Part shown: one piece after another, positions 1 to 9,254 of the stretch
Position numbering within the stretch: the stretch's first letter is position 1
Layout of the letters: the number at the start of each line of letters is the position of its first letter
Source: Bradyrhizobium sp. NP1
GTDB taxonomy: Bacteria > Pseudomonadota > Alphaproteobacteria > Rhizobiales > Xanthobacteraceae
Assembly: GCF_030378205.1 (NCBI RefSeq)
Contig: NZ_CP127385.1
Span: 5,186,001 to 5,250,000 of the forward strand
Length of the DNA: 64,000 bases
Direction of reading: 5' to 3'
Program-made: the position numbers and the translations under genes
Notes under the pieces: model-generated
The model's input: the letters and a program-made list of their open reading frames with translations, nothing else
Told to the model about the DNA's origin: nothing
Database searches by the model: none

Positions 1-12
1 CAAAGGCCGAAA

Positions 13-61
13 GTGACCCCCTCCCGGCGCACCGCGCCGACCTTCCCCTTTCCGGGGGAGG
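13..61. repeat. CCTCCCCC-type palindromic repeat (copy a)
   Basis: The copy starts with GTGACCCCCTCCC, has an inner GGCGC..GCGCC dyad, and ends in a C-rich/GGGGGAGG hairpin. It has the same orientation as the right-hand flank of the DUF559 cassette at 59346-59383. It lies directly upstream of the alpha-E gene. A partner copy, if any, would be left of the window. Confidence 0.7.
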
Positions 62-93
62 TTTGCACCGTCAACGGGGATAAAGATCGCCGC

Positions 94-1038
94 ATGCTGT
101 CGCGCACCGCCGAAAACCTGTTCTGGCTCGCCCGCTATGTCGAGCGCGCCGAATATATCGCGCGCACCATCGACGCGACCTTGCGCGTCACCGCACTGCC
201 CGCCGCCTACGTCGGCAAAACCAATGAATGGGAATCGGCGCTGTTCACCGCGGGGGTCAGCGAGAGCTTTTACGACAGCTACGACGAAGCCGACGAACGC
301 AACGTCATCGACTACCTGTCGTTCTCGGCCGAAAACCCATCCTCGATCAGGAACTGCATCGAGGCGGCGCGGCTGAACTCGCGCTCGGTGCGCACAGCCC
401 TGACCAGCGAGATGTGGGACACCATCAACGGCGCCTGGATCGAGCTGCAGGAAGTCTGGAGCAAGGGCACCTCGAGCCGCGAGGATCTCGCGAAATTCCT
501 GCGCTTCGTGCAGGAAACCTCGCTGCGCTTCGACGGCTCGGCCTACCGGACCATGCTGCGCAACGACGCCTACTGGTTCTCCAGGCTCGGCTTGCATCTG
601 GAACGCGCCGACAACACCGCGCGCATCCTCGACGTCAAGTACCACGTGCTGCTGCCCGAGGAGGAGCATGTCGGCGGTCCGCTCGATTTCTACCAGTGGA
701 GCTCGATCCTGCGCTCGGTCTCGGCGTTGACGGCCTATCACTGGGTCTACCGCGAGACGCTGAAACCCTGGCTGATCGCCGACCTCCTGATCCTCAACGA
801 CACTCTGCCGCGGTCGCTCGCGAGCTGTTACGGCAATCTGGTCCGCAACCTCGACCAGATTGGCGTCGCCTACGGCCGGCAGGGTCCGGCGCAGCGCCAT
901 GCCCGCGGCATCCGCAACCGCCTCGAACACAGCCACATGGACGACATCTTCCAGCATGGCGTGCACGAATTCATCCAGGAATTCATCGCCGACAATGCCC
1001 GGCTCGGCGAAATCATCAGCAAGCAGTACCTGATGTAA
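94..1038 (+). CDS. alpha-E domain protein (DUF403), Anbu-cluster component
   Basis: A 314-residue helical protein with the N-terminal signature MLSRTAENLFWLARYVERAE of the alpha-E family. The ATG at 94 is chosen because homologues begin with this motif, and the longer frame from 13 starts inside a palindromic repeat. In known genomes alpha-E genes travel with a circularly permuted ATP-grasp gene, a transglutaminase-like gene and the Anbu protease. The last two follow here, and the ATP-grasp partner is probably just left of the window. The family is predicted to act in peptide synthesis or modification, but the biochemical role is unknown. Family assignment is firm and function is inferred from context. 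Confidence 0.9.
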   Translation: MLSRTAENLFWLARYVERAEYIARTIDATLRVTALPAAYVGKTNEWESALFTAGVSESFYDSYDEADERNVIDYLSFSAENPSSIRNCIEAARLNSRSVRTALTSEMWDTINGAWIELQEVWSKGTSSREDLAKFLRFVQETSLRFDGSAYRTMLRNDAYWFSRLGLHLERADNTARILDVKYHVLLPEEEHVGGPLDFYQWSSILRSVSALTAYHWVYRETLKPWLIADLLILNDTLPRSLASCYGNLVRNLDQIGVAYGRQGPAQRHARGIRNRLEHSHMDDIFQHGVHEFIQEFIADNARLGEIISKQYLM

Positions 1039-1049
1039 CAAGAGTTCCG

Positions 1050-1149
1050 CCTCCCCCTGCAAGGGGGAGCGTTGGGGGTCAATCACGATGTCGCAAGATG
1101 GACCCTCTGCCGACACTTCGTGTCGACCTCCCCCTTTCAGGGAGGGGTG
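1050..1149. repeat. Inverted pair of CCTCCCCC-type palindromes (copies b and c)
   Basis: Copy b (1050-1082) is a C5/G5 hairpin followed by GGGGGTCA. Copy c (1101-1149) is GACCCTCTG, an inner CGACAC..GTGTCG dyad, then CCTCCCCC..GGGAGG. The two face each other exactly as the palindromes flanking the DUF559 gene at 59 kb do, but with only about 18 nt between them. They separate the alpha-E and transglutaminase genes of one cluster. Confidence 0.75.
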
Positions 1150-1195
1150 AAAAGAGGCTACGCATCGACCAACACACCGACCATCGAATACCGCC

Positions 1196-2032
1196 ATGCG
1201 CCTGCAAATTTCACACAGCACCACCTACCGCTACGAGCCGGCCGCGACCGGCGTGATCCAGATCCTGCGCATGACGCCGGGCAGCCATGACGGCCAGTAT
1301 GTCGCGGAATGGCAGATCGACGTCTCCGCCGACACGCGGCTCGATCCCCACGAGGACGCGTTCGGCAACCTCACCCATGTCCTGACCCATGGCCCGATCG
1401 GGGAGCTGACCATCAATGTCAGCGGCCTGATCGAGACCCACGACACCTCTGGCGTGCTGCGCGGCACCGATGAACGGTTTCCACCGACTCTGTTCCTGCG
1501 CTCGACGCCGCTCACATCAGTCAATCCGGCGATGGCGAGTTTCGCGCAGGAGCTGCGCGCGGAAGCTGAGAGCGACGCGATCGGCTTCCTGCACACGCTG
1601 ATGACGCAGATCAACGAGCACATGACCTTCGACGCCGACCCGACCAACAGCGGCACCTCGGCGGCCGAGGCCTTCGCGCTGAAGCGCGGGGTGTGCCAGG
1701 ACTATGCGCACATCTTCATTGCCTGCGCGCGCACCGCCGGAGTGCCGGCGCGCTTCATCTCCGGCCATTTCCTGCGCGGCGACGGCGTCGTCGGCCAACA
1801 GGCCGGCCACGCCTGGGCGGAGGCGTTCGTGCCTAATCTGGGCTGGGTCGGCTTCGACCCCGCCAACAGCATCTCCACGACGGATGCGCATGCCCGCGTC
1901 GCGATCGGCCTCGACTATCTTGGCGCTGCTCCCGTGCGCGGCACCCGGTATGGCGGCGGCACCGAGACGCTCACCGTCGCCGTGCGGGTGGAGCAGGCCG
2001 GCCGCCCCGGTCAGTGGCAGTCGCAGTCCTAG
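1196..2032 (+). CDS. Transglutaminase-like cysteine protease/amidase of the Anbu cluster
   Basis: A 278-residue protein with a bacterial transglutaminase N-terminal beta region (residues 1-90) followed by a papain-like transglutaminase core. The catalytic triad is visible: Cys167 in RGVCQDYAH, His205 in AGHAWAEAF and Asp221 in VGFDPAN. No signal peptide is seen, so it is probably cytoplasmic. It lies between the alpha-E and Anbu genes on the same strand, the order seen in alphaproteobacterial Anbu clusters, where it is proposed to cleave or form amide bonds in a peptide or protein tag. The substrate is unknown. Confidence 0.9.
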   Translation: MRLQISHSTTYRYEPAATGVIQILRMTPGSHDGQYVAEWQIDVSADTRLDPHEDAFGNLTHVLTHGPIGELTINVSGLIETHDTSGVLRGTDERFPPTLFLRSTPLTSVNPAMASFAQELRAEAESDAIGFLHTLMTQINEHMTFDADPTNSGTSAAEAFALKRGVCQDYAHIFIACARTAGVPARFISGHFLRGDGVVGQQAGHAWAEAFVPNLGWVGFDPANSISTTDAHARVAIGLDYLGAAPVRGTRYGGGTETLTVAVRVEQAGRPGQWQSQS

Positions 2033-2197
2033 AACTTGACAAACGGCGCAGGCCGAAGGCCTGCGACCGGGCCCAACTCGACATTCGCAAGTCCTGCCGG
2101 CATGGCGGCCAAGCTTAGCGTTGGACCGTTTGCCGGAAATTGGCTAGAAATTCGGCGCGGCCAGAACCGGGACAACTGGCGCATTCTGAGGGCCGGA

Positions 2198-2980
2198 ATG
2201 ACCTATTGCTGCGGAATATTGGTGCGAGACGGGCTGGTGATGATCGCGGACACGCGCACCAATGCCGGTCTCGACAATGTCTCGACCTTTCGCAAGCTGC
2301 ACATCTTTGCAAAGCCCGGCGAGCGGATCATGGCGATCGCGAGCGCCGGCAACCTGGCGATCAGCCAGTCGGTGCTTTCGACCCTGACCGAGGGAATCGA
2401 GGACCCCGAGACCGGCGAGGTCGAGACGCTGATGAACGCACCGACCATGTTCCAGGCGGCGCAGCGCATCGGCCGGGCGATCCGGCTGATCCATACGACG
2501 GAGGGCCCGGCGCTGAAATCGGAGGACGTCAGTTTCGACGTCTCGTTCCTGTTCGGCGGCCAGATCAAGGGCTCGCGGATGCGGCTCTTCATGGTCTACA
2601 CCGCCGGCAACTTCATCGAATGCACCACCGACACTCCCTATTTGCAGATCGGCGAGCACAAATACGGCAAGCCGGTGCTCGACCGCGCCATGCATTTCGA
2701 CGTGGAACTGTATGACGCCTTGAAGACCGGGCTGATCTCGATGGATTCCACGATGCGGTCCAACCTCGGCGTGGGTCTGCCGATCGACGTGCTGGTCGTG
2801 CGCACCGACGCCTGCGAGGCCGACCTGAACCACCGGATCGAGGCCGGCGAGCCCTATTTCCACGATTTGCGCTCGCGCTGGTCGGCAGCGCTGCGCGCGG
2901 CGCATCAGAACATCCCGCGCCCACCCTACAAGACCGAAGCCGAAGCAAAGAAGCAACAAGAGCGAGGAAACAATGGCTGA
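2198..2980 (+). CDS. Anbu-type proteasome-like protease (COG3484)
   Basis: A 260-residue N-terminal nucleophile hydrolase. The start at 2198 is chosen because it puts Thr directly after Met (MTYCCGILV), as needed for a free Thr1 nucleophile after Met removal. The usual Asp (Met-numbered D18 in IADTRTNAG) and Lys (K33 in FRKLHIF) of the proteasome active site are present. An in-frame extension to 2036 carries no family similarity. Anbu is the ancestral-beta-subunit relative of HslV and the 20S proteasome. The next gene overlaps its 3' end by 8 nt. Substrates are not established. Confidence 0.88.
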   Translation: MTYCCGILVRDGLVMIADTRTNAGLDNVSTFRKLHIFAKPGERIMAIASAGNLAISQSVLSTLTEGIEDPETGEVETLMNAPTMFQAAQRIGRAIRLIHTTEGPALKSEDVSFDVSFLFGGQIKGSRMRLFMVYTAGNFIECTTDTPYLQIGEHKYGKPVLDRAMHFDVELYDALKTGLISMDSTMRSNLGVGLPIDVLVVRTDACEADLNHRIEAGEPYFHDLRSRWSAALRAAHQNIPRPPYKTEAEAKKQQERGNNG

Positions 2981-3725
2981 AACCAAGAAGATTGCGCTGG
3001 TGACCGGCGCCGGCACGGGCGTCGGACGCGCGGCGTCGCTGGCGCTGATGAAGGCCGGGTTCACCGTGGTGCTCGCCGGGCGCCGCCTCGACAAGCTGGA
3101 GGAGACCGCGGGTCTCGGCGAGAAGGGCAAGAGCCTGCCCGTCACCGCCGACATGACCGATCCCGCCTCGATCGCCGCGCTGTTCGCCAAGGTGATGCAG
3201 GCTTACGGCCGGCTCGACGTGCTGTTCAACAATGCCGGCATGGGCGCGCCCGCGATTCCCTTCGAGGATCTGAGCCTCGCGCAATGGCAGTCGGTGGTCG
3301 CCACCAATCTGACCGCTCCGTTCCTCTGCACGCAGCACGCCTTCCGCATCATGAAGGACCAGACCCCGCGCGGAGGCCGCATCATCAATAACGGATCGAT
3401 CTCGGCGCACGCGCCGCGCCCGTTCTCGTCGCCCTATACCTCGACCAAGCACGGCATCACGGGTCTCACCCGGGCCAGCAACCTCGACGGCCGCGCCTAT
3501 GACATCGCGGTCGGCCAGATCGACATCGGCAACGCCGCAACCCCGATGACCGATCGCATGGTCGATGGCGTGCTGCAGCCCGACGGCCGCAAGATGCCGG
3601 AACCGCGCATGGATTCGAAGGCGGTCGGCGATGCGGTCGCCTACATGGCGACGCTGCCGCTCGACGCCAACGTGCTGTTCATGACGGTCATGGCCTCGAA
3701 GATGCCGTTCGTCGGAAGGGGCTAA
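2973..3725 (+). CDS. Short-chain dehydrogenase/reductase (SDR)
   Basis: A 250-residue classical SDR with the Rossmann cofactor motif TGAGTGVG (11-18), NNAG (86-89), the active-site Ser142 (INNGSIS) and the YxxxK pair Tyr155/Lys159 in YTSTKHG. It should catalyse an NAD(P)(H)-dependent alcohol/carbonyl interconversion. The substrate cannot be read from the sequence. Its start overlaps the Anbu stop region by 8 nt, so the two are probably co-transcribed, although SDR genes are not a standard part of Anbu clusters. Confidence 0.9.
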   Translation: MAETKKIALVTGAGTGVGRAASLALMKAGFTVVLAGRRLDKLEETAGLGEKGKSLPVTADMTDPASIAALFAKVMQAYGRLDVLFNNAGMGAPAIPFEDLSLAQWQSVVATNLTAPFLCTQHAFRIMKDQTPRGGRIINNGSISAHAPRPFSSPYTSTKHGITGLTRASNLDGRAYDIAVGQIDIGNAATPMTDRMVDGVLQPDGRKMPEPRMDSKAVGDAVAYMATLPLDANVLFMTVMASKMPFVGRG

Positions 3726-3738
3726 GATCTCTCCTCTC

Positions 3739-3762
3739 CCTCTCCCCGCTTGCGGGGAGAGG
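3739..3762. terminator. Hairpin between convergent genes, terminator or REP-like
   Basis: An 11-bp stem, CCTCTCCCCGC with GCGGGGAGAGG, and a 2-nt apex lie between the SDR and the convergent MFS gene. No clear U-run follows, and CTCTCCCC/GGGGAGAG hairpins are common dispersed repeats in rhizobia. Either reading is possible. Confidence 0.5.
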
Positions 3763-3785
3763 TGAACAGAAACCGGCGCCGCCCC

Positions 3786-5030
3786 CTACTCCAGCTTCTC
3801 GACCGCGCGCAGCGTCGGGAACAGCTTCATCCACAATAGCGCGATCAGGACCGTGCCGACGCCGCCGAGGATCGCGGCCGGCACGGTGCCGAACAGCGCC
3901 GCCGTGATGCCGCTTTCGAACTGGCCGAGCTGGTTGGACGCGTTGATGAAGAGAAAATTGACCGCGCCGACGCGGCCGCGCATCGCGTCGGGGGTGGCCA
4001 GCTGCACCAGCGAAAACCGGATCACCACGCTGATGGTATCGGCGGCGCCGAGCACGGCCAATGAGGCGACCGACAGCCACATCCAGGGCGAGACCGCGAA
4101 CGCCACGGTCGCCAGGCCGAACACGATCACCGACTGGAACATGCGTAGTCCCACGCGGCGGCTGATCGGATGGCGCGCGAGGAAAATGGTCATGAGAAGC
4201 GCGCCCACGGCGGGCGCGGCGCGCAGGATGCCCAGACCCAGGGGCCCGGTCCGCAGGATGTCGCGCGCATAGATCGGCAACAGCGCGGTGACGCCGCCGA
4301 GCAACACCGCGAACAGGTCGAGCGAGATGGTGCCGAGGATTGCCGGATTGCTGCGGATGAAGGCGATGCCGGCAAACAGTCCATCCGGCGTCGGCGCCTG
4401 CTTTGCCGATGGCGCGGGCTCGGTCGGCTGGATGCCGCCGGTGAACAACGTACCGGCGAGCCAGAACACGACGATGATGCCGTAGGCGAGGCTCGGCGCG
4501 ACCGCATAGGCGAGCCCGCCGAGCGCAGGCCCGGTGATGGTCGCCACCTGCGTGGCGCCGCTCGACAGCGCGGTCGCCCGCTGCAGCGATCCGGTCGGCG
4601 TGATCAGCGGCAGCAGCGCCGAGGTCGCCGGGCTTTCGAACGCGCCCGCCGTACCGAACACGGCCGTCACCAGGAACAGGTGCGTCTGGTTGAGCCAGCC
4701 ACCCCACGAGCCCCAGACCAGCAGCAACGCCGCCAGCGCCTGGGCAAGCTGGCAGAGCTGCATCACGCGCTTGCGCTCGTAGCGGTCGGCGACGCTGCCG
4801 GCGACGAAGACAAGCAGCGCGGTGGGGAGAAACTGCACCAGTCCGACCAGGCCGAGATCGAGCGCGCTTCCGGTGAGATCGTAGATCTGCCAGCCAATCG
4901 CGACCGCCGCGATCTGGCTGGAAAACCGCGAGAGGCTGCGCGACAGCAGGAAGTAGATGAGCGAGGGGTGCCTGAGCAGCGCACCGGCGCCTTCGGACAT
5001 CGCGGTCATGGTCCGATCGGTGGCGGACAT
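3786..5030 (-). CDS. MFS transporter, EntS-like exporter type
   Basis: A 414-residue polytopic membrane protein with about 10-12 hydrophobic segments spread over its length. The N-terminal region RHPSLIYFLLSRSLSRFSSQIAAVAIGWQ-like segment and the SVADRYERKR loop between helices 2 and 3 are typical of MFS_3 transporters related to the enterobactin exporter EntS. The ATG at 5030 is preferred over the in-frame TTG at 5045. No siderophore genes are nearby, so the cargo is unknown. It is convergent with the SDR gene. Confidence 0.85.
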   Translation of the reverse strand: MSATDRTMTAMSEGAGALLRHPSLIYFLLSRSLSRFSSQIAAVAIGWQIYDLTGSALDLGLVGLVQFLPTALLVFVAGSVADRYERKRVMQLCQLAQALAALLLVWGSWGGWLNQTHLFLVTAVFGTAGAFESPATSALLPLITPTGSLQRATALSSGATQVATITGPALGGLAYAVAPSLAYGIIVVFWLAGTLFTGGIQPTEPAPSAKQAPTPDGLFAGIAFIRSNPAILGTISLDLFAVLLGGVTALLPIYARDILRTGPLGLGILRAAPAVGALLMTIFLARHPISRRVGLRMFQSVIVFGLATVAFAVSPWMWLSVASLAVLGAADTISVVIRFSLVQLATPDAMRGRVGAVNFLFINASNQLGQFESGITAALFGTVPAAILGGVGTVLIALLWMKLFPTLRAVEKLE

Positions 5031-5269
5031 CGCCTGCGATGTCAACGGTGGCTAGGACGCCTACCCACAAACCTGGTTCTGTAATTTCGCCGCGCTGAAG
5101 GTCCGCTTTGATCTGAAAGCAACCGAATTGCTGCGTCGCCGCGGAATGACGCGATGGGCCAGAAGCGGACTCGCTCAATTCCTCGACGAGCAAAGGGCAT
5201 CGGCCGGCACGGCGGCGAGCCCCGGGATCCATCGCTGCTGCGCTCCAACTGGGATTCGCCGTGAGCAAA

Positions 5270-6508
5270 TCACCTACTGCTGAGCCGCCCGCGCAGCTTA
5301 GCTACGTCCTCAGGCTGAACTGCGGACGCAGCATTTCCCCACGTATTGCGGACGTATGTCAGGACGTCCGCGATCTCGGTATCATCGAGATTCCAACCGA
5401 AGGCGGGCATGGCGGGCGCGGTCGGCGCAGCTGAAGTGGCAACGGCGCGATTTCCGATCAGAACGACTCGGATCAGGGATGTGGGATCAGCGGACTGGAC
5501 CAAGGGTGCGCTCGCCAGCCGCGGGAAGAGGTTCGGAACGCCCGCACCACTGTGACTGTGGCATGCCGCGCAACGGTCTTCGTATATTGCTTGGCCTGCA
5601 ACCATGCGTGGATTGGCGGCGGCCAGCGCGGTGACTGCCCTTCCGCTCCGAGGCGCGCGGTCTTTCAGATAGGTCGCGATCGCCAGAAGATCGGCATCCG
5701 TCATTTTAGACGTCGAGTTCGAGACGGCTTCGGCCATCGGCCCCGATGCAATATCGTAAGAGTTGGCACCAGTCTTGAGATAGCGGACGATGTCTTCGAT
5801 GGACCAACTGCCGATCCCGGTACGGGGATCTTCGGTCAGGTCGGGCGCGTACCAGTCCTGTAACAGCGCCCCTTGCAGGGCCTCGCTGCCCCGGTCGCCA
5901 CCGGTGATGTTCTTCGGCGTATGACAGGTTCCGCAATGACCGAGACCTTCGACCAGATAGGCACCGCGGTTCCACACATCCGACTTTGCTGGATTGGGTT
6001 GAAACACACCGGGCTGGAAATTGATCAAATCCCAGGTGGACGTAGCCGGCCGGCGAACGTTGAACGGAAACCTCAACTGGTTTGGCTGAACCTCGTTGCG
6101 CACCGGATCCAGGGAGCGCAGATAGGCCCAGATCGCCGATACATCGTCGCGAGTGACCTTGGTGTAGGCGGGATAGGGCATTGCCGGATAGAGGCGCGCG
6201 CCGTCCCTGCCGATACCCTCATGCATGGCCCGACGGAAATCCTCCTCCGACCAGGCACCGACACCGGTCGCAACATCCGGGGTGATGTTTGGACCGATCA
6301 ACGCTCCGAATGGCGTCTCCAGCGCAGCGCCGCCGGCAAAGGGCTTGCCGCCTGGCGCAGTGTGGCAGCCGACGCAATCACCCAGCACGGCGAGGTAACG
6401 GCCGCGCTCGATCTTCTCGAACGCTTGGCTGTCTTCCGCAGCCCACGCAGCGATTGCGCCGGTCGTGCAGGCCACAAGCGCCAGAGCCATCAGATTCCGC
6501 ATTTTCAT
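5270..6508 (-). CDS. Triheme cytochrome c subunit of membrane-bound alcohol/gluconate-type dehydrogenase
   Basis: A 412-residue periplasmic protein with a signal peptide (MKMRNLMALALVACTTGAIA, cleavage near AWA) and three CxxCH haem-binding sites: CVGCH (45-49), CGTCH (192-196) and CAACH (313-317). This is the layout of the cytochrome subunit of gluconate, sorbitol and alcohol dehydrogenases, which passes electrons from the FAD subunit to ubiquinone. The start at 6508 is chosen from the signal peptide. It lies 25 bp downstream of the GMC subunit gene, so the three subunit genes form one operon. Confidence 0.93.
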   Translation of the reverse strand: MKMRNLMALALVACTTGAIAAWAAEDSQAFEKIERGRYLAVLGDCVGCHTAPGGKPFAGGAALETPFGALIGPNITPDVATGVGAWSEEDFRRAMHEGIGRDGARLYPAMPYPAYTKVTRDDVSAIWAYLRSLDPVRNEVQPNQLRFPFNVRRPATSTWDLINFQPGVFQPNPAKSDVWNRGAYLVEGLGHCGTCHTPKNITGGDRGSEALQGALLQDWYAPDLTEDPRTGIGSWSIEDIVRYLKTGANSYDIASGPMAEAVSNSTSKMTDADLLAIATYLKDRAPRSGRAVTALAAANPRMVAGQAIYEDRCAACHSHSGAGVPNLFPRLASAPLVQSADPTSLIRVVLIGNRAVATSAAPTAPAMPAFGWNLDDTEIADVLTYVRNTWGNAASAVQPEDVAKLRGRLSSR

Positions 6509-6533
6509 GCCGATACCTCGCCGGCATTGGCTG

Positions 6534-8300
6534 TCAGATATGTACGAGTGGGCCGGGATTCTTAAGGTACTGGCTTGTGATCGCGTCCGCCGTCCAATAA
6601 GCGAGTGCGCCGACAGTGTCAGTGGGGTTATATCCGGCGTTTTGCGGGAAGGCGGTGGCCCCCAACACAAAAAGGTTGGATACATCCCAGCTCTGCAGAT
6701 AGCGATTCAACGCGCTGCTCTTGGGATCAGTGCCCATGATTGCACCGCCGCATGTATGCGTCGTCTGGTACACCGTACTGTCATAGGGGCCGCTGCGGGG
6801 CCTCTTCTCGAACTGCCGCGGCCCCATCTTTTGGACGACCTCTGCCAGGCGGTCCGTCAGATATTGCGACATCTTGAGTTCGTTCTCGTGGAAATCGAAC
6901 GTGATCCGCATGAGCTTGCGGCCAAACCGGTCGGTGTAAGTCGGATCGAGGTCACAGTAGGCGTCACGATAACTGCAGCAGCCGCCATGGGTGACCGCCT
7001 CGTAGCTGGTCAAATAGTTCTTCGCCACCGCTTCCTTCCACTCAAGACCCCATTGCGGAGTTCCCTTCGGAGTCCTTGTGGTCTGGAGCGGTCGACCGTT
7101 GGTCTGCACCGCGCCCATGTAGCCGCCACCAACGAAGCCATGCGGCCCGTGATCGAAATTGTCGCCGTTGAACTCATCGATGCACATCCCGATAGCGCCC
7201 GAGGCGATAAACGGGTTGAAGATCTTGTTGTCGAAAAAGGCATCTACGCTGGATGTGACCTGATAGGAATAATTGCGCCCGATCATGCCCTCGTTGGCGC
7301 GCGGATCGTATGGCTTGCCGATTCCGGAAATCAGAAGCAGGTGCACGTTGAAGAGCTGGAAGGCGCAGAGGAGCACGAGGTCGGCCGGCTGCTCCCATTC
7401 GTTGCCGCTGGTATCGACATAGGTGACGCCGGTGGCGCGTTTTCCTGAGTTGTCGAGGTTGATCTTCAACACCTCGCACTGAGTGCGCGCCTCGAAGTTC
7501 GGTTGGCGGACGAGTGCTGGCAGGATCGTGGTCTGCGGGCTGGCCTTCGAGTAGTTGCCACAACCGAACCATTCGCAAAACCCGCAATACGTACAAGGCC
7601 CGAGAGTGACCCCGAGCGGGTTGGTGTAAGCCTGTGACAGATTTCCGGATGGCTGCGGGAATGGCTTATAGCCCATCTCTTTGGCTGCTTGCGCGAACAG
7701 CGTAGGTCCGTAGGGTTGCTTCTGCGGCGGTGTCGGATACTCCCGTGCGCGGGCCCCCTCGAAAGGATTGCCGCCCGCCTGTATCTGGCCCTTGATGTTG
7801 CCAGCCTTGCCCGATGTGCCGCAGAGATATTCGAACCTGTCGTAGCAGGGCTCGAGTTCGTCATAGGTGACGCCCCAATCCTGGATCGTCATGTCCGCGG
7901 GCAGAAATTTTTCGCCGTAGCGCTCGGTGAGGTGCGTTTTCATCTGGAAATCGCTTGGCAGAAAGCGCCAGGTCTCCGCGTTCCAGTGTACGCCCCCGCC
8001 CCCGACGCCGTTCGGCGGCATGAAGGATCCCCAGCTGCGCATCGGCAGGGCCGTCTCGTTGACGCCATTGCGGACAGTCATGGTGAGCTGCGCTGGTCGA
8101 AGGAACAGGTCGTGGCGGATGTGGTAGCGCAACTCGTCTTGGGCATACGCGGGCGGGAAATCGGTGGCCGTGTCGCGCCAGGGACCGCGCTCAATCGCCA
8201 CTATATTCAGCCCGCTTCCAGCCAGTTCATGGGCCAGGATCGAACCGGTCCATCCCAGACCCACAATCACGACGTCGGTTGCTGGCAGCTTGCGTGCCAT
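6534..8300 (-). CDS. GMC-family FAD oxidoreductase, catalytic subunit
   Basis: A 588-residue flavoprotein with the dinucleotide motif VIVGLGWTGS (residues 11-20) and a C-terminal GMC region holding the probable catalytic His in TTHTCGG and the Asn/Asp-rich FAD contact NPTDTVGALAYW. It belongs to the gluconate 2-dehydrogenase alpha-subunit group, which oxidises sugars or sugar acids in the periplasm. No own signal peptide is seen. Export with the Tat-type small subunit is the known route for this family. The start at 8300 leaves a 22-bp gap to the upstream gene, whereas the longer frame would overlap it by 80 bp. Confidence 0.93.
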   Translation of the reverse strand: MARKLPATDVVIVGLGWTGSILAHELAGSGLNIVAIERGPWRDTATDFPPAYAQDELRYHIRHDLFLRPAQLTMTVRNGVNETALPMRSWGSFMPPNGVGGGGVHWNAETWRFLPSDFQMKTHLTERYGEKFLPADMTIQDWGVTYDELEPCYDRFEYLCGTSGKAGNIKGQIQAGGNPFEGARAREYPTPPQKQPYGPTLFAQAAKEMGYKPFPQPSGNLSQAYTNPLGVTLGPCTYCGFCEWFGCGNYSKASPQTTILPALVRQPNFEARTQCEVLKINLDNSGKRATGVTYVDTSGNEWEQPADLVLLCAFQLFNVHLLLISGIGKPYDPRANEGMIGRNYSYQVTSSVDAFFDNKIFNPFIASGAIGMCIDEFNGDNFDHGPHGFVGGGYMGAVQTNGRPLQTTRTPKGTPQWGLEWKEAVAKNYLTSYEAVTHGGCCSYRDAYCDLDPTYTDRFGRKLMRITFDFHENELKMSQYLTDRLAEVVQKMGPRQFEKRPRSGPYDSTVYQTTHTCGGAIMGTDPKSSALNRYLQSWDVSNLFVLGATAFPQNAGYNPTDTVGALAYWTADAITSQYLKNPGPLVHI

Positions 8301-8322
8301 TGTCGGGCCCTTGTCGCGAAGT

Positions 8323-9132
8323 TCAATCTGCCTTCCGAACCCATTCCGGCCGGCCACTGATGCCAACCGGAGGCAGGGGATAGCGTTCGTTGTGCCGCTC
8401 AACCCAATCCCGGTAGTCGTAGCGCGCGCCGGGATATCCGATCATCTTCCAGCCGACCATGTTGCGGTTACCACCGTATACGGGGTCAGCGAAAAATCCT
8501 TCCCGCGTGTTCTGCAGCAGTAGCTCGAAGAATGCCCGGCCATTTGCGCCTTCCAGATGCACCTGGCCCTTCTCGAGTCCTGAGAGCAACTTGTCCTTCT
8601 CATTGTCGGGAATCTGCGTGAAGGACTTTCCCGCGTACGTTGCGCGGCAATACTTGTCGAGCGCAGCCAGCGCCTGCCGATACCGTGCCGCCGGACTCAA
8701 TGGAGACTGATCGCCCTGTTGCGGCGTTCCTTCAGCGAAGGGGCCGCGCATGTACAGTCCTTCGGCGGTGCCGTACGATCCCGCAAGTTGTCGGTCTATG
8801 AAGACCGCGCAGCCCGCATCCTTGCCTCCCGGCGTCTGCGGGTCCGCTGGGATCAATCGGTCAACGAGCGCCTCGACAGCAGCGCCCTCTTCCGCAGTGA
8901 AGTACGTCCAGGGCCCGGGTCTCACTTCGGTAGGCGGAGCGCCCGCATTCTGCTCCCAGGGCAAGCTGCCTTGGACAATGCCTGCCAGGACGGAGTTCGT
9001 AGAGAACAACAATGTCGTAGCCGTGGTCAGCATCAGCTCACGGCGGCGAATGCCCGACTGGAATCGCGGCGGATGGGGCATACCGCTCCCGACATCATCG
9101 GGTGAACTGAGCGGTGGCTTATTGATAATCAT
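8323..9132 (-). CDS. Gluconate 2-dehydrogenase subunit 3 family (gamma subunit), Tat-exported
   Basis: A 269-residue protein with a twin-arginine-like leader (RRRELMLTTATTLLF at 29-43) followed by the subunit-3 domain (FTAEEGAAVEALVDRLIPAD). The ATG at 9132 follows GAGGAG at 4-nt spacing, which decides it over the ATG 18 nt upstream. In this enzyme class the small subunit carries the Tat signal and escorts the folded FAD subunit across the membrane. It is the first gene of the gamma-FAD-cytochrome operon. The sugar substrate is not known. Confidence 0.9.
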   Translation of the reverse strand: MIINKPPLSSPDDVGSGMPHPPRFQSGIRRRELMLTTATTLLFSTNSVLAGIVQGSLPWEQNAGAPPTEVRPGPWTYFTAEEGAAVEALVDRLIPADPQTPGGKDAGCAVFIDRQLAGSYGTAEGLYMRGPFAEGTPQQGDQSPLSPAARYRQALAALDKYCRATYAGKSFTQIPDNEKDKLLSGLEKGQVHLEGANGRAFFELLLQNTREGFFADPVYGGNRNMVGWKMIGYPGARYDYRDWVERHNERYPLPPVGISGRPEWVRKAD

Positions 9133-9254
9133 TGGGCTCCTCGATTTCAAAGGAACACCTATGAAGTGTTGTCACCTTAGCACGCTTCGGATTTTGAGGA
9201 TAGAGCATCGTCTCCGGTCGACATCGGCTGCGTGCTGATGGGTTCATGCTCAAT

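Noticed and set aside
5042..5248. A 68-codon minus-strand frame upstream of the MFS gene
   Set aside because: It resembles the recurrent spurious frames of alphaproteobacterial intergenic repeats, and no start signal is present.
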